A DNA stretch of 64,000 nt, from contig NZ_CP132976.1 in the NCBI RefSeq assembly GCF_030864005.1, forward strand, positions 1,612,001 through 1,676,000. Direction: 5' to 3'. How positions within the stretch are numbered: the first letter of the stretch is position 1; every line of letters begins with the position of its first letter. The notes beneath the pieces were generated by a model, which was not told the DNA's origin, did no database searches, and saw nothing but the letters and a program-made list of their open reading frames with translations. The stretch is from Achromobacter seleniivolatilans. Its GTDB lineage: Bacteria > Pseudomonadota > Gammaproteobacteria > Burkholderiales > Burkholderiaceae_B. This document shows, piece by piece, positions 25,351 to 34,011 of the stretch. The position numbers were made by a program, and so were the translations under genes.

Positions 25351-26682
25351 ATGACTGCCCGCATTGCCATCCACCCCGCCGTCGCATTGATCGACGTTCC
25401 GCGCGCCATTACGCTGTCTGGTTTCGCCGCGCACACTCCCGTCACGCTCACGCTGACCTCGAAACAGGCCGACGGACAGGTCTGGCGCAGCCGCAACGTG
25501 TATCTGTTGGATGCCAATGGCGCGATTGATGTTGCGCAGCAGGCGCCAGAGTCTGGCGCTTATGCAGGCGTGGACGGTCAAGGACCGTTCTGGTCTCAAT
25601 CCGTTCTGTTGACGGACGATGCCGACGCCGCGCTGTTGCTCGCGCCAGCGGGCGCGGACGGCGCGATTCACACACTGGCGTCCGCCACCGACGGCCACGG
25701 CAACCATGCGTCGGCGCGTATTGAACAGCACTACGCCGCACCCGGCGCCGTCCGGCAGGAACTGCGTCAAGATGGTCTGGTTGGCACGCTATACCTTCCG
25801 GCTGGCCCTGGCCCCCACCCTGCCATCGTTGTGCTCAACGGCTCGGGCGGCGGCATCAATGATGCGCGCGCCGCCCTGTTCGCCTCGCATGGTTACGCGG
25901 CGCTTGCGTTGGGCTATTTTGGTGCGCCCGGTCTGCCCGACTATCTTTCGGGCATTCCATTGGAGTACTTCGAACGAGCGCTGCAATGGTTGCGCCACAC
26001 GGTCAAGCCGGCCGGAGATTTTGTTGCGGTCAGCGGCCATTCACGCGGCGGCGAACTGGCGCTGTTGCTGGGCAGCCTTTACCCTCGCGCCGTATCGGCG
26101 GTGATTGCCTATGTGCCCAGCTCGGTCGTGCACGGCGTACTGAACGCAGGCAAACCCGGCGAAGGCCGCTTCAAACCCGCCTGGACGCAAGGCGGCCAAG
26201 CGCTTGCGCACGTTTGGGAACAAAATGCTGCGCAAGACTGGAGCCTTGTTGACGCCCTGCCCGAGCCGCGCCGCCAGGCCCAAGCCTTTGTGCAGGCCCA
26301 GCAGGATGAAACGGCTGTCGCCCGAGCCCGGATTCCCGTCGAACGCATTGCTGGGCCTGTCCTGCTGCTATCGGCGGGCGATGACGGTTATTGGCCGTCG
26401 ACGCAATATGCGCGTGACGTGGCCCAGGCGTTGAAGGCGGCAGATCACCCGCACGCCGTTGAACACCACGATTACCCCCAGGCCGGGCATGCTTTGCAAG
26501 CGCCGCACGTGCCAACCACCGAGCTCGCGCGGGCGCATGCGGTGTCCGGGGTCGTGCTGACAGGCGGCGGCGACGCCGCAGCGAATGCTCGCGCCAATGT
26601 GGATTCCTGGGAAACCGTGCACCGCTTCTTGTCCAACGCGGTGGCTCAACACACGCCGCTGGCCGTCGCACATGCCGGATAA
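25351..26682 (+). CDS. acyl-CoA thioester hydrolase/BAAT-family alpha/beta hydrolase
   Basis: 443 residues from ATG 25351. An N-terminal immunoglobulin-like domain (about 1-130, opening ARIAIHPAVALIDVPRAIT) precedes an alpha/beta hydrolase with an oxyanion-type VLNGSGGGINDARA segment and nucleophile elbow SGHSRGGELALLLGS (Ser in GHSRG). This two-domain arrangement is that of the bile-acid-CoA:amino-acid N-acyltransferase / acyl-CoA thioesterase family; here the nucleophile is serine rather than cysteine, favouring hydrolysis. A C-terminal histidine is seen in PQAGHALQ. It overlaps the racemase by 11 bp, so both probably act on an acyl-CoA. Confidence 0.83.
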   Translation: MTARIAIHPAVALIDVPRAITLSGFAAHTPVTLTLTSKQADGQVWRSRNVYLLDANGAIDVAQQAPESGAYAGVDGQGPFWSQSVLLTDDADAALLLAPAGADGAIHTLASATDGHGNHASARIEQHYAAPGAVRQELRQDGLVGTLYLPAGPGPHPAIVVLNGSGGGINDARAALFASHGYAALALGYFGAPGLPDYLSGIPLEYFERALQWLRHTVKPAGDFVAVSGHSRGGELALLLGSLYPRAVSAVIAYVPSSVVHGVLNAGKPGEGRFKPAWTQGGQALAHVWEQNAAQDWSLVDALPEPRRQAQAFVQAQQDETAVARARIPVERIAGPVLLLSAGDDGYWPSTQYARDVAQALKAADHPHAVEHHDYPQAGHALQAPHVPTTELARAHAVSGVVLTGGGDAAANARANVDSWETVHRFLSNAVAQHTPLAVAHAG

Positions 26683-27835
26683 GACTGCGGGCGGTGCGCT
26701 GGCCGGCCTGACCGTCATTGAAATGGAAGGTATCGGCCCGGCGCCGCTGGCAGCAATGCTGCTGGCGGACATGGGCGCCACGGTGCTGCGCATTCAACGG
26801 CGCGAGCCGGTGGAACAAGGCATTCAGCGTGATCTGCGCTTCAACCTGCTATTGCGTAACCGTACGACGATAGCACTGGACCTTAAGCAGCCAGATGCCG
26901 TCACCCTGGTGCTGGATTTGCTGGAAAACGCCGATGTGTTGATCGAGGGCTTCCGGCCCGGCGTCATGGAACGTCTGGGCTTGGGTCCTGACGTTTGCCT
27001 GGCGCGCAACCCGCGCCTGATTTTCGGCCGGGTGACGGGCTGGGGTCAGGACGGGCCGTTGGCGCAGTCTGCTGGACACGACATCAACTACTTGGCGCTG
27101 ACAGGCGCACTGGACGCGATAGGCCGCCAAGGTCAGCCGCCAACGCCGCCGCTGGCGCTATTGGGCGACTTTGCGGGAGGTGGACTGTATTTGGCGCTGG
27201 GCATTCTGGCCGCATTGCTGGAACGTACGCGCAGCGGCCAGGGTCAGGTCATTGATGCAGCCATGGTGGATGGCGTGGCCTCGCTGTCCACCGCCTTCTT
27301 CGGTTTGGCCGCAGCAGGCGTCTGGCGCGCCGAACGGGGCGTTAATCTGATCGATTCAGGCGCGCCCTTCTACGACGTGTACGCCTGCCGGGATGGCCGC
27401 TATGTGTCCGTCGGCCCGTTGGAACGCAAGTTCTTCGAAAAGCTGCTGGCCTTGCTGGACCTGCCGCCAGCACTAGTGCAACAGCAGTCAGACCGTGCGC
27501 AATGGCCCGCCTTGCGGCAGCACCTATCGACAGCATTTGCTCAACGCACGCGTGATGAATGGTGCGCGCTGCTGGAAGGAACGGACGCCTGCTTCGCGCC
27601 CGTACTTAGCTTTGAAGAAGCGCCGGCGCACGCCCATATGCAGGCACGTGGCACGTTTATTGAGATCGACGGCGTGTCACAGCCCGCAGCGGCGCCACGC
27701 TTTAGCCGCAGCGCAGCCCCGCCGATAAGCCCGGTGGCGCAGCCCTTGCGGGGCACGGCGGCATTGGTGGCGCTAAGTCAGTGGCTGTCGCCCGCGCAAG
27801 TGGACCGCGCCCAGTCGCTCGGCTTGCTGGGCTAG
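26672..27835 (+). CDS. alpha-methylacyl-CoA racemase (CaiB/BaiF family)
   Basis: 387 residues. Interconverts the 2R and 2S epimers of branched-chain acyl-CoA. The segment AGHDINYLALTGALDAIGR and the downstream LLGDFAGGGLYLALG closely match racemases, with the His of AGHDINY and the Asp of DFAGGG being the proton-shuttling pair (equivalent to His126 and Asp156 of the mycobacterial enzyme). ATG 26672 gives an 11-bp overlap with the hydrolase gene, whose in-frame upstream extension is spurious. Together with the CoA ligase on the opposite strand this points to catabolism of a methyl-branched or sterol/terpenoid-like acid. Confidence 0.9.
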   Translation: MPDKTAGGALAGLTVIEMEGIGPAPLAAMLLADMGATVLRIQRREPVEQGIQRDLRFNLLLRNRTTIALDLKQPDAVTLVLDLLENADVLIEGFRPGVMERLGLGPDVCLARNPRLIFGRVTGWGQDGPLAQSAGHDINYLALTGALDAIGRQGQPPTPPLALLGDFAGGGLYLALGILAALLERTRSGQGQVIDAAMVDGVASLSTAFFGLAAAGVWRAERGVNLIDSGAPFYDVYACRDGRYVSVGPLERKFFEKLLALLDLPPALVQQQSDRAQWPALRQHLSTAFAQRTRDEWCALLEGTDACFAPVLSFEEAPAHAHMQARGTFIEIDGVSQPAAAPRFSRSAAPPISPVAQPLRGTAALVALSQWLSPAQVDRAQSLGLLG

Positions 27836-27843
27836 TTGGCCGG

Positions 27844-28404
27844 CTACAACGACGAGGCGGCGCGTGCCGCCTGGTCGTAGATGCCTGACAGAAAACGTAA
27901 GCGGCTGGCGATGCGAGACAGTTCCTGCGCGTCGTCCAGCTCGCTTTCCACGCTTTGCAACAAACACTCTTTACGCACCTCGCGGAACCGCCCCAGCAAT
28001 TCAGAACCGTGTTGCGACGTGGCATAGAACACTTCCTTGCCGCTGCGCGTGCTTTGAATCAGGCCCTGGCCAATCAGTTTCTTCAAGGCGTAATTAACGA
28101 CGTGGGTGTCCTCATAGTTCAGCGTGAAGCAGATGTCCGCCAAGCGTTTGCCGCGGCCGCGGTGGTGAACGTGATGCAGTACCAGGATGTCTGTGGCGCC
28201 CAGATCCTGCGCGCCGGCGGCTGCCATGCAGCGCGTGATCCATCGCTGGAACGCATTATTGGCCACGATGATGCCGAATTCCAGCTCTGACAGCTCGGGA
28301 TGCGCGCCTTCTGCCAGGTGCGCCGCAGACATAATCCGCAAAGCGCCCTGTGGCGTCTGGCTTGCCGTATCGATGTGCTGCTTGGTCGCTCGCTTGCTGC
28401 TCAC
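27844..28404 (-). CDS. MarR-like winged-helix transcriptional regulator
   Basis: 186 residues. A winged helix-turn-helix spans about residues 70-135, with DILVLHHVHHRGRGKRLADI (about 72-91) leading into NYEDTHVVNYALKKLIGQGL as recognition helix region and STRSGKEVFYATSQHG as the wing. The C-terminal helices probably dimerise. It is convergent with the racemase and lies 24 bp beyond the 2Fe-2S gene in the same direction, so it may be the last gene of, and regulator for, the flavoprotein/transporter operon at 28429-35124. Confidence 0.82.
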   Translation of the reverse strand: MSSKRATKQHIDTASQTPQGALRIMSAAHLAEGAHPELSELEFGIIVANNAFQRWITRCMAAAGAQDLGATDILVLHHVHHRGRGKRLADICFTLNYEDTHVVNYALKKLIGQGLIQSTRSGKEVFYATSQHGSELLGRFREVRKECLLQSVESELDDAQELSRIASRLRFLSGIYDQAARAASSL

Positions 28405-28428
28405 CGTGCTTTTCTCCTCAGTACGTTG

Positions 28429-28797
28429 TCAGTCGGATTCATCATTCACCAGCCGTTCCTTTGCGGGCGCAATCGCCGTAACCAGATCACGCAGCCGCGT
28501 TTTGTTGGGCAACGGTTCCACCACATGGCGCGCGCCCGGCACCGGCCGTGCCACGCAGGCATACACCACCTTCCCGTCAAACTGCATCATGCATTCCTTG
28601 CAAGCGTTTGCATTGATACAGGAATAGCGGAATGCCAGACTGTCGTCGTGTTGTTCGCGAATCCACCGCAAGGCATCCAGCAAGGAGGCCGCCTGCGCCG
28701 TGGGTATTTGATAGTCGTCATAGTGGGATGGGCCTTCGGCCAGCCCGCGCAGCACCGACAAGTTGACGCAGGTCTCTGATTCGTTTGGGATGGCCAC
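28429..28797 (-). CDS. short 2Fe-2S protein, SdhB/FrdB N-terminal-domain-like
   Basis: 122 residues from a GTG at 28797. The stop of the flavoprotein overlaps this start (TAGTG), and AGGAG lies 7 bases ahead, fixing the start. Cysteines 60, 66, 69 and 81 form a plant-type [2Fe-2S] motif like that of succinate dehydrogenase/fumarate reductase iron-sulfur subunits, but with five rather than four residues between the first two. The C-terminal domain that normally holds [4Fe-4S] and [3Fe-4S] clusters is absent. It probably passes electrons to or from the adjacent FAD subunit. Confidence 0.8.
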   Translation of the reverse strand: MAIPNESETCVNLSVLRGLAEGPSHYDDYQIPTAQAASLLDALRWIREQHDDSLAFRYSCINANACKECMMQFDGKVVYACVARPVPGARHVVEPLPNKTRLRDLVTAIAPAKERLVNDESD

Positions 28798-30524
28798 TAC
28801 GTCGCTCCTGCCGTTTCTTGGTGTGGACCCGCCGTCCAGACAGCTTGTGGTTCCAGCCGCCAACCCTGTGGATCAAGCACAGCGGTCTGGTTCAAACGCC
28901 AGTCGGGGTCCAGGCTGGGAAAGTCTTCTCGTTGATGCGCGCCCCGGCTCTCTTCGCGCGCCAGCGCAGACGCCACGACAGCTTGGGCCACAAGCAGCAT
29001 GCTGTGCAGGTCCAGGCAATCAATGCGGCGCGCATCGTGCGGACCCGCGCTGCCGGTCAAGGTATCGCCCAATTCGTCGCGTAGCGCCTGCAACTGCGAT
29101 TGAGCGCGCAGAAGTCCTGCCCGCGTGCGGAAGGGGCCGGCATCCGCTTGCATGGTTTCTTGAAGACGCCGCAGCAAGGCCGCCGCATTGGGCGGATTGA
29201 CTCGCGAGTCGTCTTGTTCCAGTGCGTGGATACGCACAGCTTCCTGCACACGCAGCGCAGCGGCAGACAGCGCGGGCGCCGCCTGAGCCGCCTCTGCGGC
29301 ATACCGCCCTGCCCGCAAACCAAATGCCACGGCCTCGGTGATGGCATTGCCTGACAGGCGGTTGGCCCCGTTGGCGCCACCCACTGCCTCGCCGGCGGCG
29401 AACAAACGCGGCACATCTGACTGCATGTCCACGCCCACGCGCACGCCGCCCATGTGATAGTGCGCAATGGGCGCCACTTCGACCATGTCGCGGGTCAAAT
29501 CGATGCCATTGGATGCCAGCGTGTCGATGATCGGACCAAAGGCCTCGCGCAATTTCTCGGGCGGTACATGCCGAAAGCTCAAGTAGGCGCCGCCTGCCGG
29601 TGTGCCGCGTCCAGCTTCCACTTCTTTGACGATGGCGTAGGTAGCCGCATCCCGCGTCACAACATACCGGCCGGTAGCCTGCGACGCGCTGTCGTAATTG
29701 CCGACAAACGGTTCGCCCAATCCGTTCAGCAGCTCGCCGCCCAGCTTGTAGCGAAACGGGTCCCACATGATCGGGTCCAGACCGACCAGCCTGGGTGCCA
29801 AATGCCCGATCGGAAAGAACTGCACAAACTCCATATCGATCAACCGTGCACCCGCCCGCGCCGCCAAAGCGTATCCATCGCCGCCCATATTGCTGGACGC
29901 GCTGTTGCGGCGGTACAAACGTGTCAGCCCGCCCGTGGCGACGATGACGGCGCCCGCCCGGATCACTACCGGCCGGCCGCTGTCCAGGTGCAGCGCCAGC
30001 GCGCCGGCCGCAACGCCATCACGCACCAGCACATCCACCACATACAGATCACCCGCGCGGCGAATACTGTCATGCCGGGCGACCTGCGTGCGCAATGTCT
30101 TGGCCACTGCCGGACCGGTATTCAGATAGTCCACGTACACACAGCGAGGCCGGTCATGCCCCGGTGCATGGGCCTGACGCAGATGAGTGGCCTCGCGCGC
30201 CCAGCCCACGCCCCAACGCTCAAGCAGCCGGATGGCATCCACGCCTTCTTCACACAGCAGCCGCGCCAGCGGCTCGCTGCACAAGCCCCGGCCAGCGCGC
30301 AGTGTGTCGTCGTAGTGATGACGCCAATGGTCTTCGGTTTGTTCGCCCAGCGCCGCGGCTACCGTCATTTGCGCCATGATGGTAGCCCCGCCCCGGCCAA
30401 TAAGACTGCGGTCGGCCAACAGCACGCGAGCGCCGTTCTCGGCTGCCGCCACTGCGGCGCTCATACCCGCCGCGCCTGCGCCGATCACCAGCACATCGGT
30501 ATCGATATCAAGATCGTTCATCAT
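28797..30524 (-). CDS. fumarate reductase/succinate dehydrogenase-type flavoprotein
   Basis: 575 residues. FAD-binding DVLVIGAGAAGMSAAVAA (about 9-26) and GRGGATIMAQM, the substrate-site YHMGG motif (about 353-357), and GGANGANRLSGNAITEA (about 375-391) are all hallmarks of the SdhA/FrdA/AprA superfamily. Its start overlaps the LivF-type gene end and its stop overlaps the 2Fe-2S gene start. No membrane anchor or SdhC/D gene is present, so it forms a soluble two-subunit oxidoreductase with the small iron-sulfur protein. The transporter upstream likely imports its substrate, whose identity is unknown. Confidence 0.9.
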   Translation of the reverse strand: MMNDLDIDTDVLVIGAGAAGMSAAVAAAENGARVLLADRSLIGRGGATIMAQMTVAAALGEQTEDHWRHHYDDTLRAGRGLCSEPLARLLCEEGVDAIRLLERWGVGWAREATHLRQAHAPGHDRPRCVYVDYLNTGPAVAKTLRTQVARHDSIRRAGDLYVVDVLVRDGVAAGALALHLDSGRPVVIRAGAVIVATGGLTRLYRRNSASSNMGGDGYALAARAGARLIDMEFVQFFPIGHLAPRLVGLDPIMWDPFRYKLGGELLNGLGEPFVGNYDSASQATGRYVVTRDAATYAIVKEVEAGRGTPAGGAYLSFRHVPPEKLREAFGPIIDTLASNGIDLTRDMVEVAPIAHYHMGGVRVGVDMQSDVPRLFAAGEAVGGANGANRLSGNAITEAVAFGLRAGRYAAEAAQAAPALSAAALRVQEAVRIHALEQDDSRVNPPNAAALLRRLQETMQADAGPFRTRAGLLRAQSQLQALRDELGDTLTGSAGPHDARRIDCLDLHSMLLVAQAVVASALAREESRGAHQREDFPSLDPDWRLNQTAVLDPQGWRLEPQAVWTAGPHQETAGAT

Positions 30525-31273
30525 GCCCCCAAGTACGCCCGCTGCACCGCGCCATCGGCCGCCAATTCCGCAGCCGCGCCTTCCGTAACCAGTTGTCCAT
30601 GCTGCAACACGTAGGCCCGGTCCGCCAATTCCAGCGCCATGCGCGCGTTCTGCTCAACAAGCAGAATCGTCTGGCCCGCCGCTTTCCAGCGGAACAGGAT
30701 TTCATACACGCTATCGACAAACTTGGGCGACAGGCCCATCGACGGCTCGTCGATGCAAACAAGTTCGGCCTGCCGTAGCCATGCGCGGCCCAGTGCCAGC
30801 ATCTGCTGTTCGCCGCCTGACAAGGTGCCAGCCAGTTGGCGGCGGCGTTCCGCCAAACGCGGAAAACTGGCATAGACCCGCTCCAGGTCGGCGGCCACCT
30901 CGGCGCGTTGGGCGCGGCGCGGCCATGCGCCCATCAGCAGGTTTTCCTGCACGCTCATTTCGGGAAAGACCCGCCTGCCTTCCGGCACGCTGGCCACGCC
31001 TTGCGCGATGACATCTGCTGGCGCCTGACCGTGTATGGGCAAGCCGCGCAAATGGATGGAACCGGCAGATGGCCGGACAAGCCCCAGCACGGACTTCAGC
31101 GTTGTGGACTTGCCGCAGGCGTTGCCACCCAGGACGGCGACGACTTCACCGCGTTGCACATGCAGCGATACGCCAAAGAGCGCCTGTACTGCGCCATAGT
31201 GGACGTCCAGCCCGGCAATGGCGAGCAGCGGCGGCGCCGCATGAATAGAAAGAGTGTCAGCCAAGATGCGCAT
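30521..31273 (-). CDS. branched-chain amino-acid-type ABC transporter ATPase (LivF-like)
   Basis: 250-residue nucleotide-binding protein. Walker A is LGGNACGKSTTLK (the usual NGAGKST reads NACGKST), signature LSGGEQQMLALGRAW, Walker B LVCIDEPSMGLSP and switch LLVEQNARMAL are present. Length and the IDEPSMGLSP motif match LivF rather than LivG. Overlaps both neighbours: 17 bp with LivG and 4 bp with the flavoprotein. One of two ATPases of the importer encoded to 35124. Confidence 0.92.
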   Translation of the reverse strand: MRILADTLSIHAAPPLLAIAGLDVHYGAVQALFGVSLHVQRGEVVAVLGGNACGKSTTLKSVLGLVRPSAGSIHLRGLPIHGQAPADVIAQGVASVPEGRRVFPEMSVQENLLMGAWPRRAQRAEVAADLERVYASFPRLAERRRQLAGTLSGGEQQMLALGRAWLRQAELVCIDEPSMGLSPKFVDSVYEILFRWKAAGQTILLVEQNARMALELADRAYVLQHGQLVTEGAAAELAADGAVQRAYLGA

Positions 31274-32120
31274 CCGATTCCGACGGGCGGGTGCGAACCC
31301 GTCCCAGATAAGCTTCGATCACCGCCGGATCATCCAAAGTTTGCGCAGGCGCGCCTTCGGCCAACACCTGCCCCTGGTTCAGCACCACCAGGTGATCCGC
31401 CACCTGCCGCACGAGCGACAGTTTGTGTTCCACCACCAACAGGCCAAGCTCGGGATGAGTGCGGCGCAAGGTCAGCAGCAGCTCCGTCAGTTCGCCCGTT
31501 TCCGTGGGATTCATGCCAGCGGCCGGTTCGTCCAGCAACACATAACGCGGATCGCCCGCCAATACTCGGGCCAGCTCCAGGCGCCGGCGATTCGCGTAAG
31601 ACAGGCTATAGGCAGGCGCGTCGCGGCGCTGCCACAGGCGATCACCAAATAACCGCATTGCGTACTCCGCACGTTCGTGCTGGATGCCTGTGCGCTTGCG
31701 CCATCCCCGCGAGCGGACAAGAGCGCCCAGCGCTTCGGACAGCGGATTGAGCAAGCCGCCGCCAAGCTGGCGCAACGCCGCCGCCTGCGTGCCCAGCAGC
31801 ACGCTTTCCCATACGGTCAAGGCAGGAAACACCCGCGAGGTCTGAAAACTGCGGCCCAGTCCCATGCGGCAAATGCGCTCGGGCGGCAGGCGATCAATAC
31901 GCTTGCCGTCCAAAAATATCGAACCGGCGCTGGGCCGGGCAACGCCGCTAAGTAACTGAATCAGCGTGGATTTTCCTGCGCCGTTCGGGCCGATCAGGGC
32001 CAACGTCTGCCCCGGCGCCAGATGGAAGCTGACGTCATGCACCGCGCGCACACCGGCGTAATGGCGCGACACGGCCTGCGCCGTCAGACCGACCGGCGTT
32101 GTATTCTGTTTTTGATTCAT
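31257..32120 (-). CDS. branched-chain amino-acid-type ABC transporter ATPase (LivG-like)
   Basis: 287 residues from ATG 32120, which overlaps the permease stop by one base (TGATG). Walker A IGPNGAGKSTLIQLLSG (about 41-57) and Walker B YVLLDEPAAGMNPTE (about 179-193) are canonical. The signature helix reads LSYANRRRLELARVL, where the usual glycine/glutamine are replaced by Ala-Asn, an atypical but conservative variant for LivG proteins. Partners the LivF-like protein. Confidence 0.91.
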   Translation of the reverse strand: MNQKQNTTPVGLTAQAVSRHYAGVRAVHDVSFHLAPGQTLALIGPNGAGKSTLIQLLSGVARPSAGSIFLDGKRIDRLPPERICRMGLGRSFQTSRVFPALTVWESVLLGTQAAALRQLGGGLLNPLSEALGALVRSRGWRKRTGIQHERAEYAMRLFGDRLWQRRDAPAYSLSYANRRRLELARVLAGDPRYVLLDEPAAGMNPTETGELTELLLTLRRTHPELGLLVVEHKLSLVRQVADHLVVLNQGQVLAEGAPAQTLDDPAVIEAYLGRVRTRPSESDAHLG

Positions 32121-33997
32121 CAATGCGCTCCCAGCAAGCCTTGGGGCCGCCACCGCAGCATCAACAACAGCAGCACGCCATAGGCGATCATTCGCCAGTC
32201 CGCAAACGGCCTGAGCAATTCAGGCAGCAAGGTCAGCGCAATACCCGCAACGGCGGCTCCTGCCAAATTGCCCAATCCGCCAAGAACCGCCATCGCCAGC
32301 AGCAACAGCGACGCTTGAACCGAGAAGCTGTCGGGACTGACCACGGACTGCACATAGGCAAACAGCCCGCCTGCCAGACCCGCCAACGCGCCCGAAACCG
32401 CAAACCCCAGCAAGAGATACCGCAGCACTGGCAGTCCGCTGGTATGCGCCGCCAGCCGGTCTTCACGGATACCGCGCCATGCGCGTCCAATATCCGAACG
32501 GAGCAGGCGCTCGGCCAGAAACAGGCCCATTGCCGTCACTGCAACCACCAGCCAATACTTGTGCGACACGCTGCCCAAGCGCAGATCACCCGCCAGCGCC
32601 AACCGGGGCGCTGGAATGCCGGGCATACCCATCGGGCCGCGCGTCAGATCGATCCATGTCATGAACACCAGAAAACCCACCTGCCCGATAGCCAGCGTGC
32701 CTAACGCCGCGGTATGGCCATTCAGCTTGCGCAACGGCAGCGCCGCCAACACTGCCACGGCAGCCGTTATCAACGCCGCTGCGGGCAAGGCCAATTCCAC
32801 AGGCCAGCCATACTGCTTGGCCAGAATGGCCACCGCATACGCGCCCACACCGTAAAACGCCGCATGTCCCAGGGACAGCACGCCCAGAGCGCCTGACACC
32901 AGCGTCACGCTGGCTGCCAGCAAGGCGAAAATCAACGCGTAGGAAAAGGCTTGCAAGACATAGCCGCTCTGCGTGAGCAGCGGCAACAGCGCAAAGACCA
33001 CACCCGCCATCAAATAGCCGCGAGGCTGTAGCCGGTACGAACGCCACGCCGCGCGCTGGCTCGACGAAGACGCCAGCAAACTTGTGGTTGGCATTGGCCC
33101 AGATGCGCCCGACACGCCGCCCAAGGCTTCCAGCCGCCGGTCGCCAAGCAGGCCTTGCGGCCGCACCAGCAAGAACAACAGCAACAGCGCGTAAGCCACC
33201 AGATCACGATACCCCTCGCCCAGATAAGCACTGGCAAGCGTCTCGGCCACGCCCAGGAGCAGACCGCCCAGCACCGCGCCGGGGATGCTGGACAAGCCCC
33301 CAAGCAGCGCCGCGGCAAAACCTTTCAGCCCGAACGGCAACCCCATTTGCGGAAAAACGCTCTTGAAGTACATCGCCACCAAAATGCCGCTGAGTGCGCC
33401 CAGCGCACCCGCCAGGCCAAACGCCAGTTGCTTGACCTGACCCGTGCGCACGCCCAATTGGGAGGCCGCGTCGCGGTCTTGGGCGGTGGCGCGCAAACTA
33501 CGCCCCGTCCAGGTGCTGCGCAAGAACCAGGTCAAGGCGGCCGTCGCCGCAAGACCGAACCCGAAAATCAGAATATCCGTGCTGCCGATGTAGGCGCCGC
33601 CCACGAAGAAGGTCTTTTCTTCGTAAGGCAGCGCAAACACCTGCCCTTCCGGCGACCAGATAATTTCCGCGAGCTGGTCGAGAACCATGCTGATCGCCAA
33701 TGTCGACAGCAACGGCGCGATGTAGGGCGCGTTCTCCAGCGGACGCAACGCCACGCGCTCAAGCAACATACCCAGCACCGTGGTCGCCAGCACCGACAAA
33801 ATTGCCGCCACCCACAAAGGCAGCCCGAATGACACCCCGGTGAATGCCAGGAATGCGCCCAGCATGAAGAGCGCGCCCTGGGCGAAGTTGATCAGATTGG
33901 CAACGCCGAATACCAGCGAAAACCCAAGCGCGATCAAGGCATACACCTGACCGATTGCCAGACCGTTTAGTACCTGGCTGAAGAACAATTCCATCAC
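32120..33997 (-). CDS. fused LivH-LivM type ABC transporter permease
   Basis: 625 residues, about twice a single permease. The N-terminal half (1 to about 290) is LivH-like (LNGLAIGQVYALIALGFSLV, then GALFMLGAF), and the C-terminal half (about 335-625) is LivM-like (LGVLSLGHAAFYGVGAYAVA, EDRLAAHTSGL). A short linker, residues about 295-330, joins them. Usually these are two genes; here one polypeptide supplies both membrane halves. Residual transport context: binding protein 14 bp upstream and LivG directly downstream. Confidence 0.92.
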   Translation of the reverse strand: MMELFFSQVLNGLAIGQVYALIALGFSLVFGVANLINFAQGALFMLGAFLAFTGVSFGLPLWVAAILSVLATTVLGMLLERVALRPLENAPYIAPLLSTLAISMVLDQLAEIIWSPEGQVFALPYEEKTFFVGGAYIGSTDILIFGFGLAATAALTWFLRSTWTGRSLRATAQDRDAASQLGVRTGQVKQLAFGLAGALGALSGILVAMYFKSVFPQMGLPFGLKGFAAALLGGLSSIPGAVLGGLLLGVAETLASAYLGEGYRDLVAYALLLLFLLVRPQGLLGDRRLEALGGVSGASGPMPTTSLLASSSSQRAAWRSYRLQPRGYLMAGVVFALLPLLTQSGYVLQAFSYALIFALLAASVTLVSGALGVLSLGHAAFYGVGAYAVAILAKQYGWPVELALPAAALITAAVAVLAALPLRKLNGHTAALGTLAIGQVGFLVFMTWIDLTRGPMGMPGIPAPRLALAGDLRLGSVSHKYWLVVAVTAMGLFLAERLLRSDIGRAWRGIREDRLAAHTSGLPVLRYLLLGFAVSGALAGLAGGLFAYVQSVVSPDSFSVQASLLLLAMAVLGGLGNLAGAAVAGIALTLLPELLRPFADWRMIAYGVLLLLMLRWRPQGLLGAH

Positions 33998-34011
33998 GTC
34001 CGCCAGTTTGA

